Below the pieces are notes generated by a model. It was not told where the DNA came from. It was given only the letters and a program-made list of their open reading frames with translations, and did not search any database. Source: JBCCMA01 sp045107005 (GTDB lineage Bacteria; Pseudomonadota; Gammaproteobacteria; Steroidobacterales; JBCCMA01). From it: 64,000 nucleotides of DNA. The stretch spans positions 1 to 64,000 of the forward strand of contig JBGCFP010000018.1 of assembly GCA_045107005.1 (NCBI GenBank), in the 5' to 3' direction. Each line of letters starts with the position of its first letter. Within the stretch, counting starts at the first letter, position 1. Positions 7,829-16,193 of the stretch are shown piece by piece. The position numbers were made by a program, and so were the translations under genes.

Positions 7829-9052
7829 TCAGGACGAATTCAATTGACGTTGCTTACGCACCAGAAATTGGCGCACGGCCGGGTCGTCGCTCAAGCCCTG
7901 CGCCCGACGATAGTCATCCAGCGCGCGATCGGTTTGCCCAGCTGCCGCGTGCAAGTGCGCCTTGACGGCGAAATACGGCTGGAAAGATTTGACGGCGTTT
8001 CGGGGCAACACCGCGAGCGCAGCAAGACCTGCCGCCGGACCTCGCGCTGCGCCCAGCGCGGCGGCTCGCCCAACCGAGACAGCCAGCGTTGGCGCCAGGC
8101 GATGAAGCCCTTCGTAAAGCAATGCAATTGCTTCCCAGTTGGGCGCCTCCCCCGCAGGCGTGCGAACGTGATGCGATTGAATCGCCGCTTCAAGCTGAAA
8201 GCGCCCAATGTCATTGAGCGTTGCCGCACGCGCCAGACACCGCTCGGCCTGCTCGATCCTGCTCCACTGCCAACGATCTCGATCTTGCTCTGACAGCGGC
8301 ACATAGCGCTCGTTGTCGCGACGCGCATCGACCCTCGCTTGCGAGAACAACATCAGCGCCAACAACCCAAGCGCTTCAGGCTCACGCGGAGCTTGGGTAC
8401 AGACAATATGACCCAGCCACAGTGCCTCGCCGGCCAGTCCGTGACGCTCATCCCGAGCACCGGTCGCATCATCCCAGCCGGTCGAAAACGACGCGTAGAT
8501 GGCATCCAGAACATCGCCCAGGCGTTCGCTCAAAGCCTCGGTACCGGTCAACTCAAACGGTATCGCGCGGTCGCGGATGGCGCGCTTGGCACGCGCCAGT
8601 CGCTGCCCCAACGCGGCCGGGCTAACGACAAATGCCGTGCTCATTTGGCGGGCATTGAGCCCGAGGACGGTCTGCAACATCAGCGGCGCGCGGGCGTTGG
8701 GATGAATATCGGGATGCGCGCACAGCACCATCAACGCCAGCCGTCGATCGGTCGTTGCCTCTTTGGTCGATACGCCTTCGACCAACGGCAACAGCGCCAC
8801 CGCGGTGTCGTGCTCGACGCCGCGGTGTCTGGCTTGATCAATCAGCACGCGTCGCGCTGTCGTCAGCAACCACGCCGCGGGCACGTCGGGCACGCCGTCT
8901 GTCGGCCAGCGCGTGAGCGCACGTTCAAACGCGGTCGCGAGCGCGTCTTCCGCCTGCGCCACGTCGTGCCCCCGGCGACACAACGTGGCGATCAGACGAC
9001 CGTAAGCATCACGCGCCGCTGCGTGTGCCGCCTGGTAAGCGGGCTCACTCAC
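7829..9052 (-). CDS. ECF42-type RNA polymerase sigma factor
   Basis: This 407-residue protein has sigma region 2 near the N terminus (DVAQAEDALATAFERAL carries the usual acidic pattern), region 4 in the middle (LNARQMSTAFVVSPAALGQRL), and a long C-terminal helical extension (residues about 180-405) resembling DUF6596/TPR-like regions. This architecture is that of the ECF42 group. These sigma factors have no anti-sigma and are linked with DGPF proteins, as here. It starts with GTG at 9052, overlapping the stop of the DGPF gene by four bases (GTGA), so the two should be translationally coupled. Its regulon cannot be read from this sequence. Confidence 0.88.
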   Translation of the reverse strand: MSEPAYQAAHAAARDAYGRLIATLCRRGHDVAQAEDALATAFERALTRWPTDGVPDVPAAWLLTTARRVLIDQARHRGVEHDTAVALLPLVEGVSTKEATTDRRLALMVLCAHPDIHPNARAPLMLQTVLGLNARQMSTAFVVSPAALGQRLARAKRAIRDRAIPFELTGTEALSERLGDVLDAIYASFSTGWDDATGARDERHGLAGEALWLGHIVCTQAPREPEALGLLALMLFSQARVDARRDNERYVPLSEQDRDRWQWSRIEQAERCLARAATLNDIGRFQLEAAIQSHHVRTPAGEAPNWEAIALLYEGLHRLAPTLAVSVGRAAALGAARGPAAGLAALAVLPRNAVKSFQPYFAVKAHLHAAAGQTDRALDDYRRAQGLSDDPAVRQFLVRKQRQLNSS

Positions 9053-9393
9053 TGGTAGCTGGGAACCCCGCGAACCTCAATGCCGCCGCTCGTCGCCGAC
9101 GCCATCGGCAAGCGCTTGGCCCACGCGATCGCCGCCGCCTGGTCCGCGACGTCAATCAGATAAAAACCGCCGAGCTGTTCTTTGGAATCGACAAACGGGC
9201 CATCCTGAACCGTTCCGTCACTGCGGACCGTCGCCGCTGTGGCGCTGGGTTCGAGCGGCTCACCGCCCACAAAGACCCCCGCCTCAGTGAGCGCATCGCC
9301 AAACGCTTTGTGCGCCATCAACAGCTCGCCCTGTTGCGCGTCATCCAGATCATGCCAGCTTTCGTCGTCGTGAATCAGTAGTGCAAATTGCAT
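9049..9393 (-). CDS. YciI-like DGPF protein
   Basis: This 114-residue protein starts MQFALLIHDDESW and holds the motif QDGPFVDSKEQLGGFYLIDV in two parts: DGPF then the LGGFYLI strand. It belongs to the DGPF/YCII-related family, small dimeric ferredoxin-like folds of mostly unknown activity. An AAGGAG site precedes the ATG at 9393; a frame extended to 9522 is not needed. It is the first gene of a two-gene operon with the ECF42-type sigma factor, a pairing established for that sigma group. It may supply or sense the signal for the sigma factor, but the mechanism is unknown. Confidence 0.88.
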   Translation of the reverse strand: MQFALLIHDDESWHDLDDAQQGELLMAHKAFGDALTEAGVFVGGEPLEPSATAATVRSDGTVQDGPFVDSKEQLGGFYLIDVADQAAAIAWAKRLPMASATSGGIEVRGVPSYQ

Positions 9394-9589
9394 GGAGTGC
9401 TCCTTGTGAATTACGAACGCGCGGCAAAACGCCCCGCTCACTATAAATGACGACTGCGCAACGCGGTTTTTGACAAAAACGCGAAGAAAATCGAAATTCA
9501 CAGGCATGTGACACAAATTCAACCGTACCGGCGTACAGTGACCACTGTGTAGAGCGACGACTATTCAACTTTGTTTGGGGAGATGGGGA

Positions 9590-10261
9590 ATGAAAACAAC
9601 GATGACACGCATATCTCAGACCGCCGCGTGCGCGGCACTGACGCTTCTTGCCGCCTCGGCCATGGCCGTGGATACCGACGGCGACGGTGTCGATGACTCG
9701 GTCGATAACTGTTCCACCGTGGCAAACCCGGCACAAATCGACTCGAACGGCGACGGCTTCGGCAATCGCTGCGACGCCGACCTCAATAACGATCTAATCG
9801 TCAACGTCGCCGACCTTGGCCTGCTGCGCGCCGTTTTCTTTACGGCCGATGCGGATGCCGACTTCAATGGTGACAACGTGGTCAACGTGTCGGATCTTGG
9901 CATCCTGCGCTCCGCGTTCTTTCAGCCACCCGGACCGGGCGCAACGGGTTCACCCGTCACCTGGACCGACGACATCCAACCGATCTTCGCCGAGCTGTGC
10001 GCGCCGTGCCACACAACGCTCAACACCGGCGGCCACAATCTGGGGTCGACGTTTGAAGGCGCACTCGACCCGGCAAACAACAACGCCTGCGTCGGATTGA
10101 ACAACGCCGAGTGCACGATTGTGCGTATTCAATCGGGCGAAATGCCGCGTAATCGTGGCTGCACCGGCGATCCGACGCTGGATGCCATGAACAACGCCTG
10201 TCTCGATCAGGCTGAACAGGATCTGGTGCAGGCGTGGATCGACGGCGGTATTGCCGAATAG
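9590..10261 (+). CDS. Dockerin-bearing c-type cytochrome-like protein
   Basis: This 223-residue secreted protein has a signal peptide (1-26, ending SAMA), a thrombospondin type 3-like calcium repeat (28-61, DTDGDGVDDSVDNC), and two dockerin-type repeats (DLNNDLIVNVADLGLLR, 64-80, and DFNGDNVVNVSDLGILR, 91-107), followed by PGPGA. The C-terminal 100 residues carry a haem-binding CAPCH motif (137-141) and a late GEMPRNRGC segment like some high-molecular-weight or planctomycete-type cytochrome c modules. It may be an electron-transfer or sensory cytochrome held at the surface by its dockerin. A GGGGAGATGGGGA stretch precedes the ATG at 9590. The cytochrome call is moderate; the dockerin module is clear. 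Confidence 0.8.
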   Translation: MKTTMTRISQTAACAALTLLAASAMAVDTDGDGVDDSVDNCSTVANPAQIDSNGDGFGNRCDADLNNDLIVNVADLGLLRAVFFTADADADFNGDNVVNVSDLGILRSAFFQPPGPGATGSPVTWTDDIQPIFAELCAPCHTTLNTGGHNLGSTFEGALDPANNNACVGLNNAECTIVRIQSGEMPRNRGCTGDPTLDAMNNACLDQAEQDLVQAWIDGGIAE

Positions 10262-10297
10262 GCAGTCGCAACGCAGTAAGAAGACGTGCGCCGCGGG

Positions 10298-10666
10298 TCA
10301 GAGGTATCCGCGTCGCACGAAATCCTGATACCCCTGCTTGACCAGCTCTTTAATCTCGAGAAACAGGCGTGCGTCCGGCGCTTTGAAATTGAAACAGCCC
10401 TTTCCCTGTTGGCGCTTTTTCAGGGCCGGCGAGATGTCGGCAATCAACGAAGGGTTCAGGAACATCGGCTTGAAGTGAAAGCTGACGTAGGTCTTGCTGA
10501 TGCGCACGGCGCCAAAGCTTAAGGGTTTTTTGTTCTTCTGAATGTGGCGAGTGACCAGCACGTAGTGATCGGGCTCGTCGATCACGACGTCCATCGGTGG
10601 CGACCAGCGGTAGAGCAGTGTGCGCAAATCGTGAAACGCGCGCTGACGGAAATTCGGCGTCCTCAT
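10298..10666 (-). CDS. Conserved hypothetical protein, DUF1801-like
   Basis: This 122-residue protein has no signal peptide or membrane segment. Its KKRQQGKGCFNFK segment and the preceding FHFKPMFLNPSLI strand recall small proteins of the DUF1801/YdhG-like superfamily, but the match is tentative. It follows the NnrU-like gene with only three bases between them, so the two are probably one transcript. Function is unknown. The start is the ATG at 10666; a second ATG 24 codons later (MDVVIDEPDH) would drop a basic segment. Confidence 0.6.
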   Translation of the reverse strand: MRTPNFRQRAFHDLRTLLYRWSPPMDVVIDEPDHYVLVTRHIQKNKKPLSFGAVRISKTYVSFHFKPMFLNPSLIADISPALKKRQQGKGCFNFKAPDARLFLEIKELVKQGYQDFVRRGYL

Positions 10667-10669
10667 TCG

Positions 10670-11233
10670 CTACATCGGGATCAAAACTCGGTTGAAAATA
10701 TGGCCGTGACCGAACAGCACGACCGCGTACAGAATCAATCCACCGCCAACGGCCATCAGATCGTATTTCCACGCCACCGTCTGGCCGGGCTTGACCAGCG
10801 TCTTACCGCGTAGCGTGCCCGAGATAATGCTCACCACTGCGTAGACCGCAAAACTGCCGAACAACCAAACTGCTGCTTTCTCGCCGTTCGCGAAGTAGTG
10901 CAGCAACGACCAGATCAGAATTCCAAGCATCATCGGATGCTTGAGCCACTGGCGAATGTGCGTCGGCATATTGGCGGCGCCAAGCAAAATAAACGCCAGC
11001 GGCATGGCGTGCAGCGCCGCGGCGCGTGCCCACGGTTTGGGCGCAAACACATATTCCACCGGCACCGAACGATAACCGATGACCGCCAAGATCAAGCCGG
11101 CGAACGACGCCAGCGTCACCAGCAACTTGTAACGTTGCACGCCCATCGCGTTGACCAACACACTGCGCAGCGGTGTGCTCGGCAACAAGTGAGGCACGAA
11201 AAACAGGGCGAGGCCGATGAGGAGTAGTGTCAT
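10670..11233 (-). CDS. NnrU-like membrane protein
   Basis: This 187-residue protein has about five membrane helices and fits the NnrU family, with the PSTPLR motif after the first helix, the RHPML-like WLKHPMMLGILIWSLLHYFANGE segment, and a C-terminal GHGHIFNR. NnrU was described near nitrite and nitric oxide reduction genes, but many members occur without denitrification genes, as here. An AAGGATCA site precedes the ATG at 11233. It is followed closely by the DUF1801-like gene. Confidence 0.82.
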   Translation of the reverse strand: MTLLLIGLALFFVPHLLPSTPLRSVLVNAMGVQRYKLLVTLASFAGLILAVIGYRSVPVEYVFAPKPWARAAALHAMPLAFILLGAANMPTHIRQWLKHPMMLGILIWSLLHYFANGEKAAVWLFGSFAVYAVVSIISGTLRGKTLVKPGQTVAWKYDLMAVGGGLILYAVVLFGHGHIFNRVLIPM

Positions 11234-11477
11234 GATGTGATCCTTAAAAATCACTGGTCAACAGGAATGAGCAAAGCGCAAGCCCGATCGGCTGGCATCG
11301 TGACCCGCAACAAGAAAACAGAACCGCGTCGGAGCGTCGCATCCGCGTAGGCATCTTGCAACCCCGTGCGGGTCGCCCAAACGACGTAAAAGTTTGCCGC
11401 AAGTTCGACTAGCGTTCATCATCGTGGGCCGGTCGGCACGGGTATGCGGTTGTCACCAACAGAAAGTGAGGATTTCG

Positions 11478-12335
11478 ATGATTATTGCGGGTTGCGGATA
11501 CACCGGCTTGCGTCTGGCGCGTTCGCAGCAGCAGGCGTTCGGTATCGTTGCTTCTGAAGAAGGTGTGCAACGTCTTGAGCAGCATCGCATTGACGGCGCG
11601 CGCTGGGACCTCGACGCGCAACAGGCCCCACCCACACTGCCACCCAATCGCGCGCTCGTGTATTTGATTCCGCCACCTCGACAAGGCGACGACGATTCGC
11701 GCCTGGCGCACCTCCTCGACGCGCTACCAACACCACCAACCCGCCTTATCTATGCCAGCACGACCGGCGTTTACGGCAACCGCAACGGCGCGCTGGTGCA
11801 CGAAAGTGACGCACCTGCCCCGGACAGCGAGCGGGCGAAGCGCCGTCTCGCTGCGGAAACGCGCGTACGCGAATGGGCCAGCGCCAACGATCTGCCGTGG
11901 GTTATCCTGCGTATTCCCGGCATTTACGGACCCGGACGACTGCAACTCGCCACGGTGCAAGGCTCGCGACCGATGCTACGTCGCGAAGAAGCCGGACCCG
12001 GCAATCGCATTCACGTCGACGATCTGGTCGCAGTGATTCGCGCTGCCACCACGACGCCGCACGTTAACGAGATTTACAACGTAGGCGATGGGGACACCAT
12101 GACTAACACGGAGTTTGTTGGCCTGATTGCCGGTCAGTTGGGATTGCCAGCGCCTCCGGCCACAACGCGCGCGGCGCTGAAAAAACTGGTGACTGCGCGA
12201 GCCTGGAGCTTCTTGCGCGAATCGCGCGAGGTCGACACGCGCAAGATGCGCGATGTGCTTGGCGTTGCGCCGCAGTTTCGCGATCCGCGCGAGGGCATCG
12301 CCGCCAGCCTCAACGAGATGGCGAAGTCAGGCTAA
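11478..12335 (+). CDS. NAD(P)-binding epimerase/reductase, YeeZ-like
   Basis: This 285-residue protein starts with a Rossmann motif, MIIAGCGYTGLRLAR, and has the epimerase signatures STTGVYG and LRIPGIYGPGR, plus NVGDGDTMTNTEF, near the C terminus. It resembles the extended SDR proteins related to E. coli YeeZ. The substrate is unknown. I start at the ATG at 11478, where the Rossmann fold begins; upstream is a GTGAGG-like site. Earlier in-frame sequence to 11394 has no family resemblance. It is convergent with the ParA-like gene. Confidence 0.85.
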   Translation: MIIAGCGYTGLRLARSQQQAFGIVASEEGVQRLEQHRIDGARWDLDAQQAPPTLPPNRALVYLIPPPRQGDDDSRLAHLLDALPTPPTRLIYASTTGVYGNRNGALVHESDAPAPDSERAKRRLAAETRVREWASANDLPWVILRIPGIYGPGRLQLATVQGSRPMLRREEAGPGNRIHVDDLVAVIRAATTTPHVNEIYNVGDGDTMTNTEFVGLIAGQLGLPAPPATTRAALKKLVTARAWSFLRESREVDTRKMRDVLGVAPQFRDPREGIAASLNEMAKSG

Positions 12336-12354
12336 GCGCGCGACACAAACGCCA

Positions 12355-12993
12355 CTACGGTTTCGACGAGCGCCCATCCAGCCACTCAATCAGCGGATCC
12401 CACTGTTCCCAGTCAGGCCACGCCAGATATTCCGGCAGCTCGAAAATGCCCAAACCGCGCGTGAACGCCCGCACATAGTTTTGCGCTTCGCGCAGCGCCG
12501 TGACGTAGGGCGCGCGCTGTTTGTCGAGGTACTCGTCCAGCTCGTCAAAAATCAACGTGTTTTCGCGCACGCGGTTGCCGACCAGCCCAAGCTTCGCCTG
12601 ACGCCGCTTCATGCGGCCGCTGCCGGTCAGCTCCTTGATGAACCGCGACGTGGCCATCATGTCGATGGTCGATGGCAATACCGGCATCACGATGGTCTCA
12701 GTGTGATTCAGGATTTCGGTCAGCTCCGGGCCGTGCGAGCGGGCCGGCGCGTCCAGAATCACCACATCCGTGGCGCGCGAAACGCCTTTTAAACCGGTTT
12801 TAAACGCTTCGACGCCGGTAATCGGCGCGCGATCCTTGGGCCGCAGCGACAGCCAGTCGGATGAGGAACCTTGCGGGTCGTAGTCAGCGAGAATGACATC
12901 CATGCCCTCTTCGGCGTAGTAAGCCGCCAAGCTCGTGGCAATGGTGCTTTTGCCGCACCCACCCTTGGCGTTCATAACCGTTATATGGCGCAT
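12355..12993 (-). CDS. ParA/MinD-like ATPase
   Basis: This 212-residue protein begins MRHITVMNAKGGCGKST, with the deviant Walker A motif (KGGCGKST) of ParA/MinD ATPases, and has the switch motif DYDPQGSS and the Walker B-like VVILDAPA. Such ATPases position DNA, division or surface machinery. There is no parB beside it, so its cargo is unknown; it resembles short orphan ParA proteins of gammaproteobacteria. It lies downstream of ubiD on the same strand, separated by 77 bases with a hairpin, so it may be transcribed separately. Confidence 0.88.
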   Translation of the reverse strand: MRHITVMNAKGGCGKSTIATSLAAYYAEEGMDVILADYDPQGSSSDWLSLRPKDRAPITGVEAFKTGLKGVSRATDVVILDAPARSHGPELTEILNHTETIVMPVLPSTIDMMATSRFIKELTGSGRMKRRQAKLGLVGNRVRENTLIFDELDEYLDKQRAPYVTALREAQNYVRAFTRGLGIFELPEYLAWPDWEQWDPLIEWLDGRSSKP

Positions 12994-13025
12994 CGCTGTC
13001 TCCTCACTCAGTCGTCATCGCAAAT

Positions 13026-13053
13026 CCAGCCGAAACCTTACCGCTTCGGCTGG
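13026..13053 (-). terminator. Hairpin after ubiD
   Basis: CCAGCCGAA (13026-13034) pairs with TTCGGCTGG (13045-13053), a 9-base stem. In ubiD's direction only ATTTG follows, so the U run is weak. It may be a leaky terminator between ubiD and the ParA-like gene. Confidence 0.45.
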
Positions 13054-13070
13054 TTTAACCGCAACTTACG

Positions 13071-14540
13071 CTACGCGTCGATACCCAACTCGTCCCACAG
13101 CCCGTCCACGCGCGCTTTGACGTCCGCGTCCATCTCGATCGGTTCGCCCCACTCGCGATTGGTTTCCCCGGGCCACTTGTTAGTGGCATCCAGACCCATT
13201 TTCGAGCCCAGGCCGGACACGGGCGACGCGAAGTCGAGGTAGTCGATCGGTGTGTTGTCGACCATCGTGGTGTCGCGCATCGGATCCATTCGCGTGGTCA
13301 TGGCCCAGATCACGTCTTCCCAGTTGCGCACGTCAATGTCGTCGTCCACGACCACGATGAACTTGGTGTACATGAACTGACGCAGATAGGACCAGACCGC
13401 CATCATTACGCGCTTGGCGTGACCGGGGTATTCCTTTTTCATGCTGATCAGCGCCATGCGATACGAGCAGCCCTCGGGCGGCAAATAGAAATCGCGAATC
13501 TCGGGAAACTGACGCACAAGTAGCGGCACAAACACTTCGTTCAGCGCGACGCCGAGGACAGCCGGCTCGTCGGGCGGGCGACCGGTGTAGGTGCTGTGAT
13601 AAATCGGGTTGTCGCGGTGCGTAATACGCTCGACCGTGAACACCGGGAAGGTGTCCACCTCGTTGTAGTAGCCGGTGTGACCACCAAACGGGCCTTCGGC
13701 GGCGACTTCGTCCGGCGCGATATACCCTTCGAGCACGAATTCGGCGCTTGCCGGCACCAGCAGATCACTGTGCTTACACGCCACCACTTCGGTTTTTGCA
13801 CCGCGCAGCAAACCGGCAAAGGCGTATTCCGACAAACCGTCCGGCACGGGTGTCACAGCGCCCAGAATGGTGGCTGGGTCGGCACCCAGTGCAACGGCGA
13901 CGGGAAATTTCTCGCCCGGGTTTTGCTCGACAAACGATCGGAAATCCAGCGCCCCACCGCGGTGTGCGAGCCAGCGCATGATCAGTTTGTTGCGCCCGAT
14001 CACCTGCTGGCGATAGATCCCCATGTTCAAACGCTTCTGTGTCGGTCCCTTGGTGACGGTTAGTCCCCAGGTCAGCAGCGGTCCGGCGTCGCCCGGCCAG
14101 CACGTCTGGATTGGCAGCTTGGCAAGATCCACAGCGTCGCCTTCGATCACGTTCTTCTGGCAAGCGGCTTTGCGCACCACTTTGTGCCGCGTGTTCAGCA
14201 CCTGCTTGAACTGCGGCATGCGCTCGATAAACTCGCGCGCCGAAGACGGCGGCTCGGGCTGCTTCAAAAACGCCAGCAGCTCGCCCACATCACGCAGCGC
14301 TTCCACCGAGTCCTGTCCCATGGCCAGCGCGACACGCCGAGGCGTGCCGAACAGATTCCCCAGCACCGGGATGTCGTAGCCCTTCGCGTTTTCGAACAAA
14401 AGGGCCGGGCCGCCTTTTTTCAGCGTCCGATCGCAAATCTCGGTCATCTCAAGGATGGGATCGACAGGCGTTTTGATGCGTTTGAGCTCGCCCATGTGTT
14501 CGAGCTTTTCGATGAAGTCGCGCAGGTCGCTGTAGTGCAT
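13071..14540 (-). CDS. ubiD: 4-hydroxy-3-polyprenylbenzoate decarboxylase
   Basis: This 489-residue enzyme removes the carboxyl group from 4-hydroxy-3-polyprenylbenzoate in ubiquinone synthesis, using the prenylated flavin made by UbiX. It has the UbiD features GPALLFENAKGYDIPVLGNL, NMGIYRQQVIGRNKLIMRW (in two parts), a GPFGGHTGYY metal/cofactor loop and the D-E-x-A loop segment SAEFVLEGYI. Its size is close to E. coli UbiD (497). The start is ATG 14540 (MHYSDLRDFI), which matches the family N terminus; the frame to 14690 adds a non-conserved 50 residues. It diverges from dapF. No ubiX is in the window. Confidence 0.95.
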   Translation of the reverse strand: MHYSDLRDFIEKLEHMGELKRIKTPVDPILEMTEICDRTLKKGGPALLFENAKGYDIPVLGNLFGTPRRVALAMGQDSVEALRDVGELLAFLKQPEPPSSAREFIERMPQFKQVLNTRHKVVRKAACQKNVIEGDAVDLAKLPIQTCWPGDAGPLLTWGLTVTKGPTQKRLNMGIYRQQVIGRNKLIMRWLAHRGGALDFRSFVEQNPGEKFPVAVALGADPATILGAVTPVPDGLSEYAFAGLLRGAKTEVVACKHSDLLVPASAEFVLEGYIAPDEVAAEGPFGGHTGYYNEVDTFPVFTVERITHRDNPIYHSTYTGRPPDEPAVLGVALNEVFVPLLVRQFPEIRDFYLPPEGCSYRMALISMKKEYPGHAKRVMMAVWSYLRQFMYTKFIVVVDDDIDVRNWEDVIWAMTTRMDPMRDTTMVDNTPIDYLDFASPVSGLGSKMGLDATNKWPGETNREWGEPIEMDADVKARVDGLWDELGIDA

Positions 14541-14625
14541 GGTGCTTCTTGTGGAACGGTTAGTGGGGACGGAGTGTATCGAATTTGCCGCAACGCCGGA
14601 TGCACAACGCGGTATCCTTGAGCGC

Positions 14626-15459
14626 GTGAGCAAACGCGAACTGATACCTTTCACCAAAATGCACGGCGCCGGCAACGACTTTGTGGTCATCGACGCCCGT
14701 GAGCGAGCGCTCGAACTGACGGCGGCGCAGGCGCGACACCTGGCTGATCGCCATCGCGGCGTTGGGTGCGACCAGATTCTGATGCTGATCCCGTCCGCCG
14801 ACGCGGATTTTGGCTATCGCATTTTCAATGCCGAGGGCGGCGAAGTGGAGCAATGCGGAAACGGGGCGCGCGCCCTCGCGCTGTTTGCCAGGCCCGATGC
14901 GCCGCAGAATGTGGCGCTACGAATGGCGAGCCCTGCCGGTATCGTGCGGGCGCGCTTCACGGACGACGCACAAGTGAGCGTCGACATGGGGCCGGCGAAT
15001 TTCGAACCCTCGTCACTGCCGTTTGCCATGGCGACACGCCGGGACCACTACGAGATTGAGATTGACGGGCAGACCGTGCGCTTTGGCGCGGTGTCGATGG
15101 GGAACCCGCATGCGGTGATCGAGGTCGATGATATTAACGGCGCACCGGTACAGACCCTTGGGCCGAAAATTCAACAGCACGATGCCTTCCCCCAAAGCGT
15201 CAACGTCGGTTTCATGCAGGTTCACTCGCCCCAGCGGATCGATCTGCGCGTTTACGAACGCGGCGTTGGCGAAACGCTGGCTTGCGGCACCGGCGCGTGC
15301 GCGGCGGCGGCTGTGGGCGCCGCCTGGGGCAAGCTCGCAAGCCACGTTGACATTGCGCTGCCCGGCGGCCAATTGATGGTAAACTGCGAACACCTCGAGC
15401 GGTCGATCTGGCTGACGGGGCCTGCGCACTCAGCGTTTGAAGGACACATTGAGCTATGA
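14626..15459 (+). CDS. dapF: Diaminopimelate epimerase
   Basis: This 277-residue enzyme converts LL- to meso-diaminopimelate for lysine and peptidoglycan synthesis. The two catalytic cysteines are present: Cys77 in EQCGNGAR and Cys220 in ACGTGACA. The N terminus FTKMHGAGNDFVVID is typical. The GTG at 14626 (VSKRELIPF) gives the usual length (E. coli 274) whereas the frame from 14539 adds unrelated residues. It starts the dapF-DUF484-xerC operon, each gene overlapping the next by a few bases, an order shared with many gammaproteobacteria. Confidence 0.96.
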   Translation: MSKRELIPFTKMHGAGNDFVVIDARERALELTAAQARHLADRHRGVGCDQILMLIPSADADFGYRIFNAEGGEVEQCGNGARALALFARPDAPQNVALRMASPAGIVRARFTDDAQVSVDMGPANFEPSSLPFAMATRRDHYEIEIDGQTVRFGAVSMGNPHAVIEVDDINGAPVQTLGPKIQQHDAFPQSVNVGFMQVHSPQRIDLRVYERGVGETLACGTGACAAAAVGAAWGKLASHVDIALPGGQLMVNCEHLERSIWLTGPAHSAFEGHIEL

Positions 15460-16193
15460 GTACACAAAGACAACCTCAGCAAAACGACGCCCCTGACACC
15501 GAGATTACGGACGAATCGGTCAGTCAGCACCTGGACGACAATCCCGATTTCTTTGAGCGCCATCCGGCTCTGCTGGCTGGCCTCAAGCTGCCGCACAGCA
15601 CGGGCGGCGCGGCGGTCTCTCTGGTCGAGCGGCAGGTGTCGATTCTGCGCCAGCGCAACACCAAACTTGAGCGCAAGCTGCGCGAGCTGATCAGCGTAGC
15701 GCGCTCCAATGACTCGCTGTCGACCAAGCTGCACACGCTGTCTCTGGCGCTGATGGACGCGCGTTCGATGCGCGATTTGATGGAGCGGCTGGAACAGGGC
15801 TTGCGCCAGGATTTCGGCGCTGATCAGACCACATTGATCCTTTTCGACGACGATCGACGCTATGCAGGCGTGGATGACATGGCCTATGTGCGCAACACGA
15901 GCGCGTCGGCCGCCGAGCTCAAACCGTTTAAAACGTTTCTGGCGGGTGCCCGTCCACGCTGCGGGCAGATGCGCGATGCGCAGCGCGCCTTCCTGTTCGG
16001 CAACGACAATCTGCACATCGGCTCCTCTGCGCTGGTTCCGCTGGGCGATCAAAGCAAGCTGGGCATTCTGGCCATCGGCAACAAAGACACGGCGCACTTT
16101 CACCCGGGCATGAGTACTGAGTTCCTGGGTCGTCTGGGCGATGTGATCAGTGTGGCGCTTGGCCGGCACGCGCTGGAGAGCGCTGCTGCCTGA
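15456..16193 (+). CDS. DUF484 (GAF-like) family protein
   Basis: This 245-residue protein begins with the family segment ITDESVSQHLDDNPDFFERHPALL, then a coiled-coil stretch (VERQVSILRQRNTKLERKL in two parts) and a GAF-like C-terminal half with GSSALVPLGDQSKLGILAIG and HFHPGMSTEFLGRLGD. The role of DUF484 proteins is unknown; their fixed place between dapF and xerC suggests a link to cell-wall growth or chromosome-dimer resolution, but this is not shown. Its ATG overlaps the dapF stop (ATGA), and its stop overlaps the xerC start. Confidence 0.93.
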   Translation: MSTQRQPQQNDAPDTEITDESVSQHLDDNPDFFERHPALLAGLKLPHSTGGAAVSLVERQVSILRQRNTKLERKLRELISVARSNDSLSTKLHTLSLALMDARSMRDLMERLEQGLRQDFGADQTTLILFDDDRRYAGVDDMAYVRNTSASAAELKPFKTFLAGARPRCGQMRDAQRAFLFGNDNLHIGSSALVPLGDQSKLGILAIGNKDTAHFHPGMSTEFLGRLGDVISVALGRHALESAAA

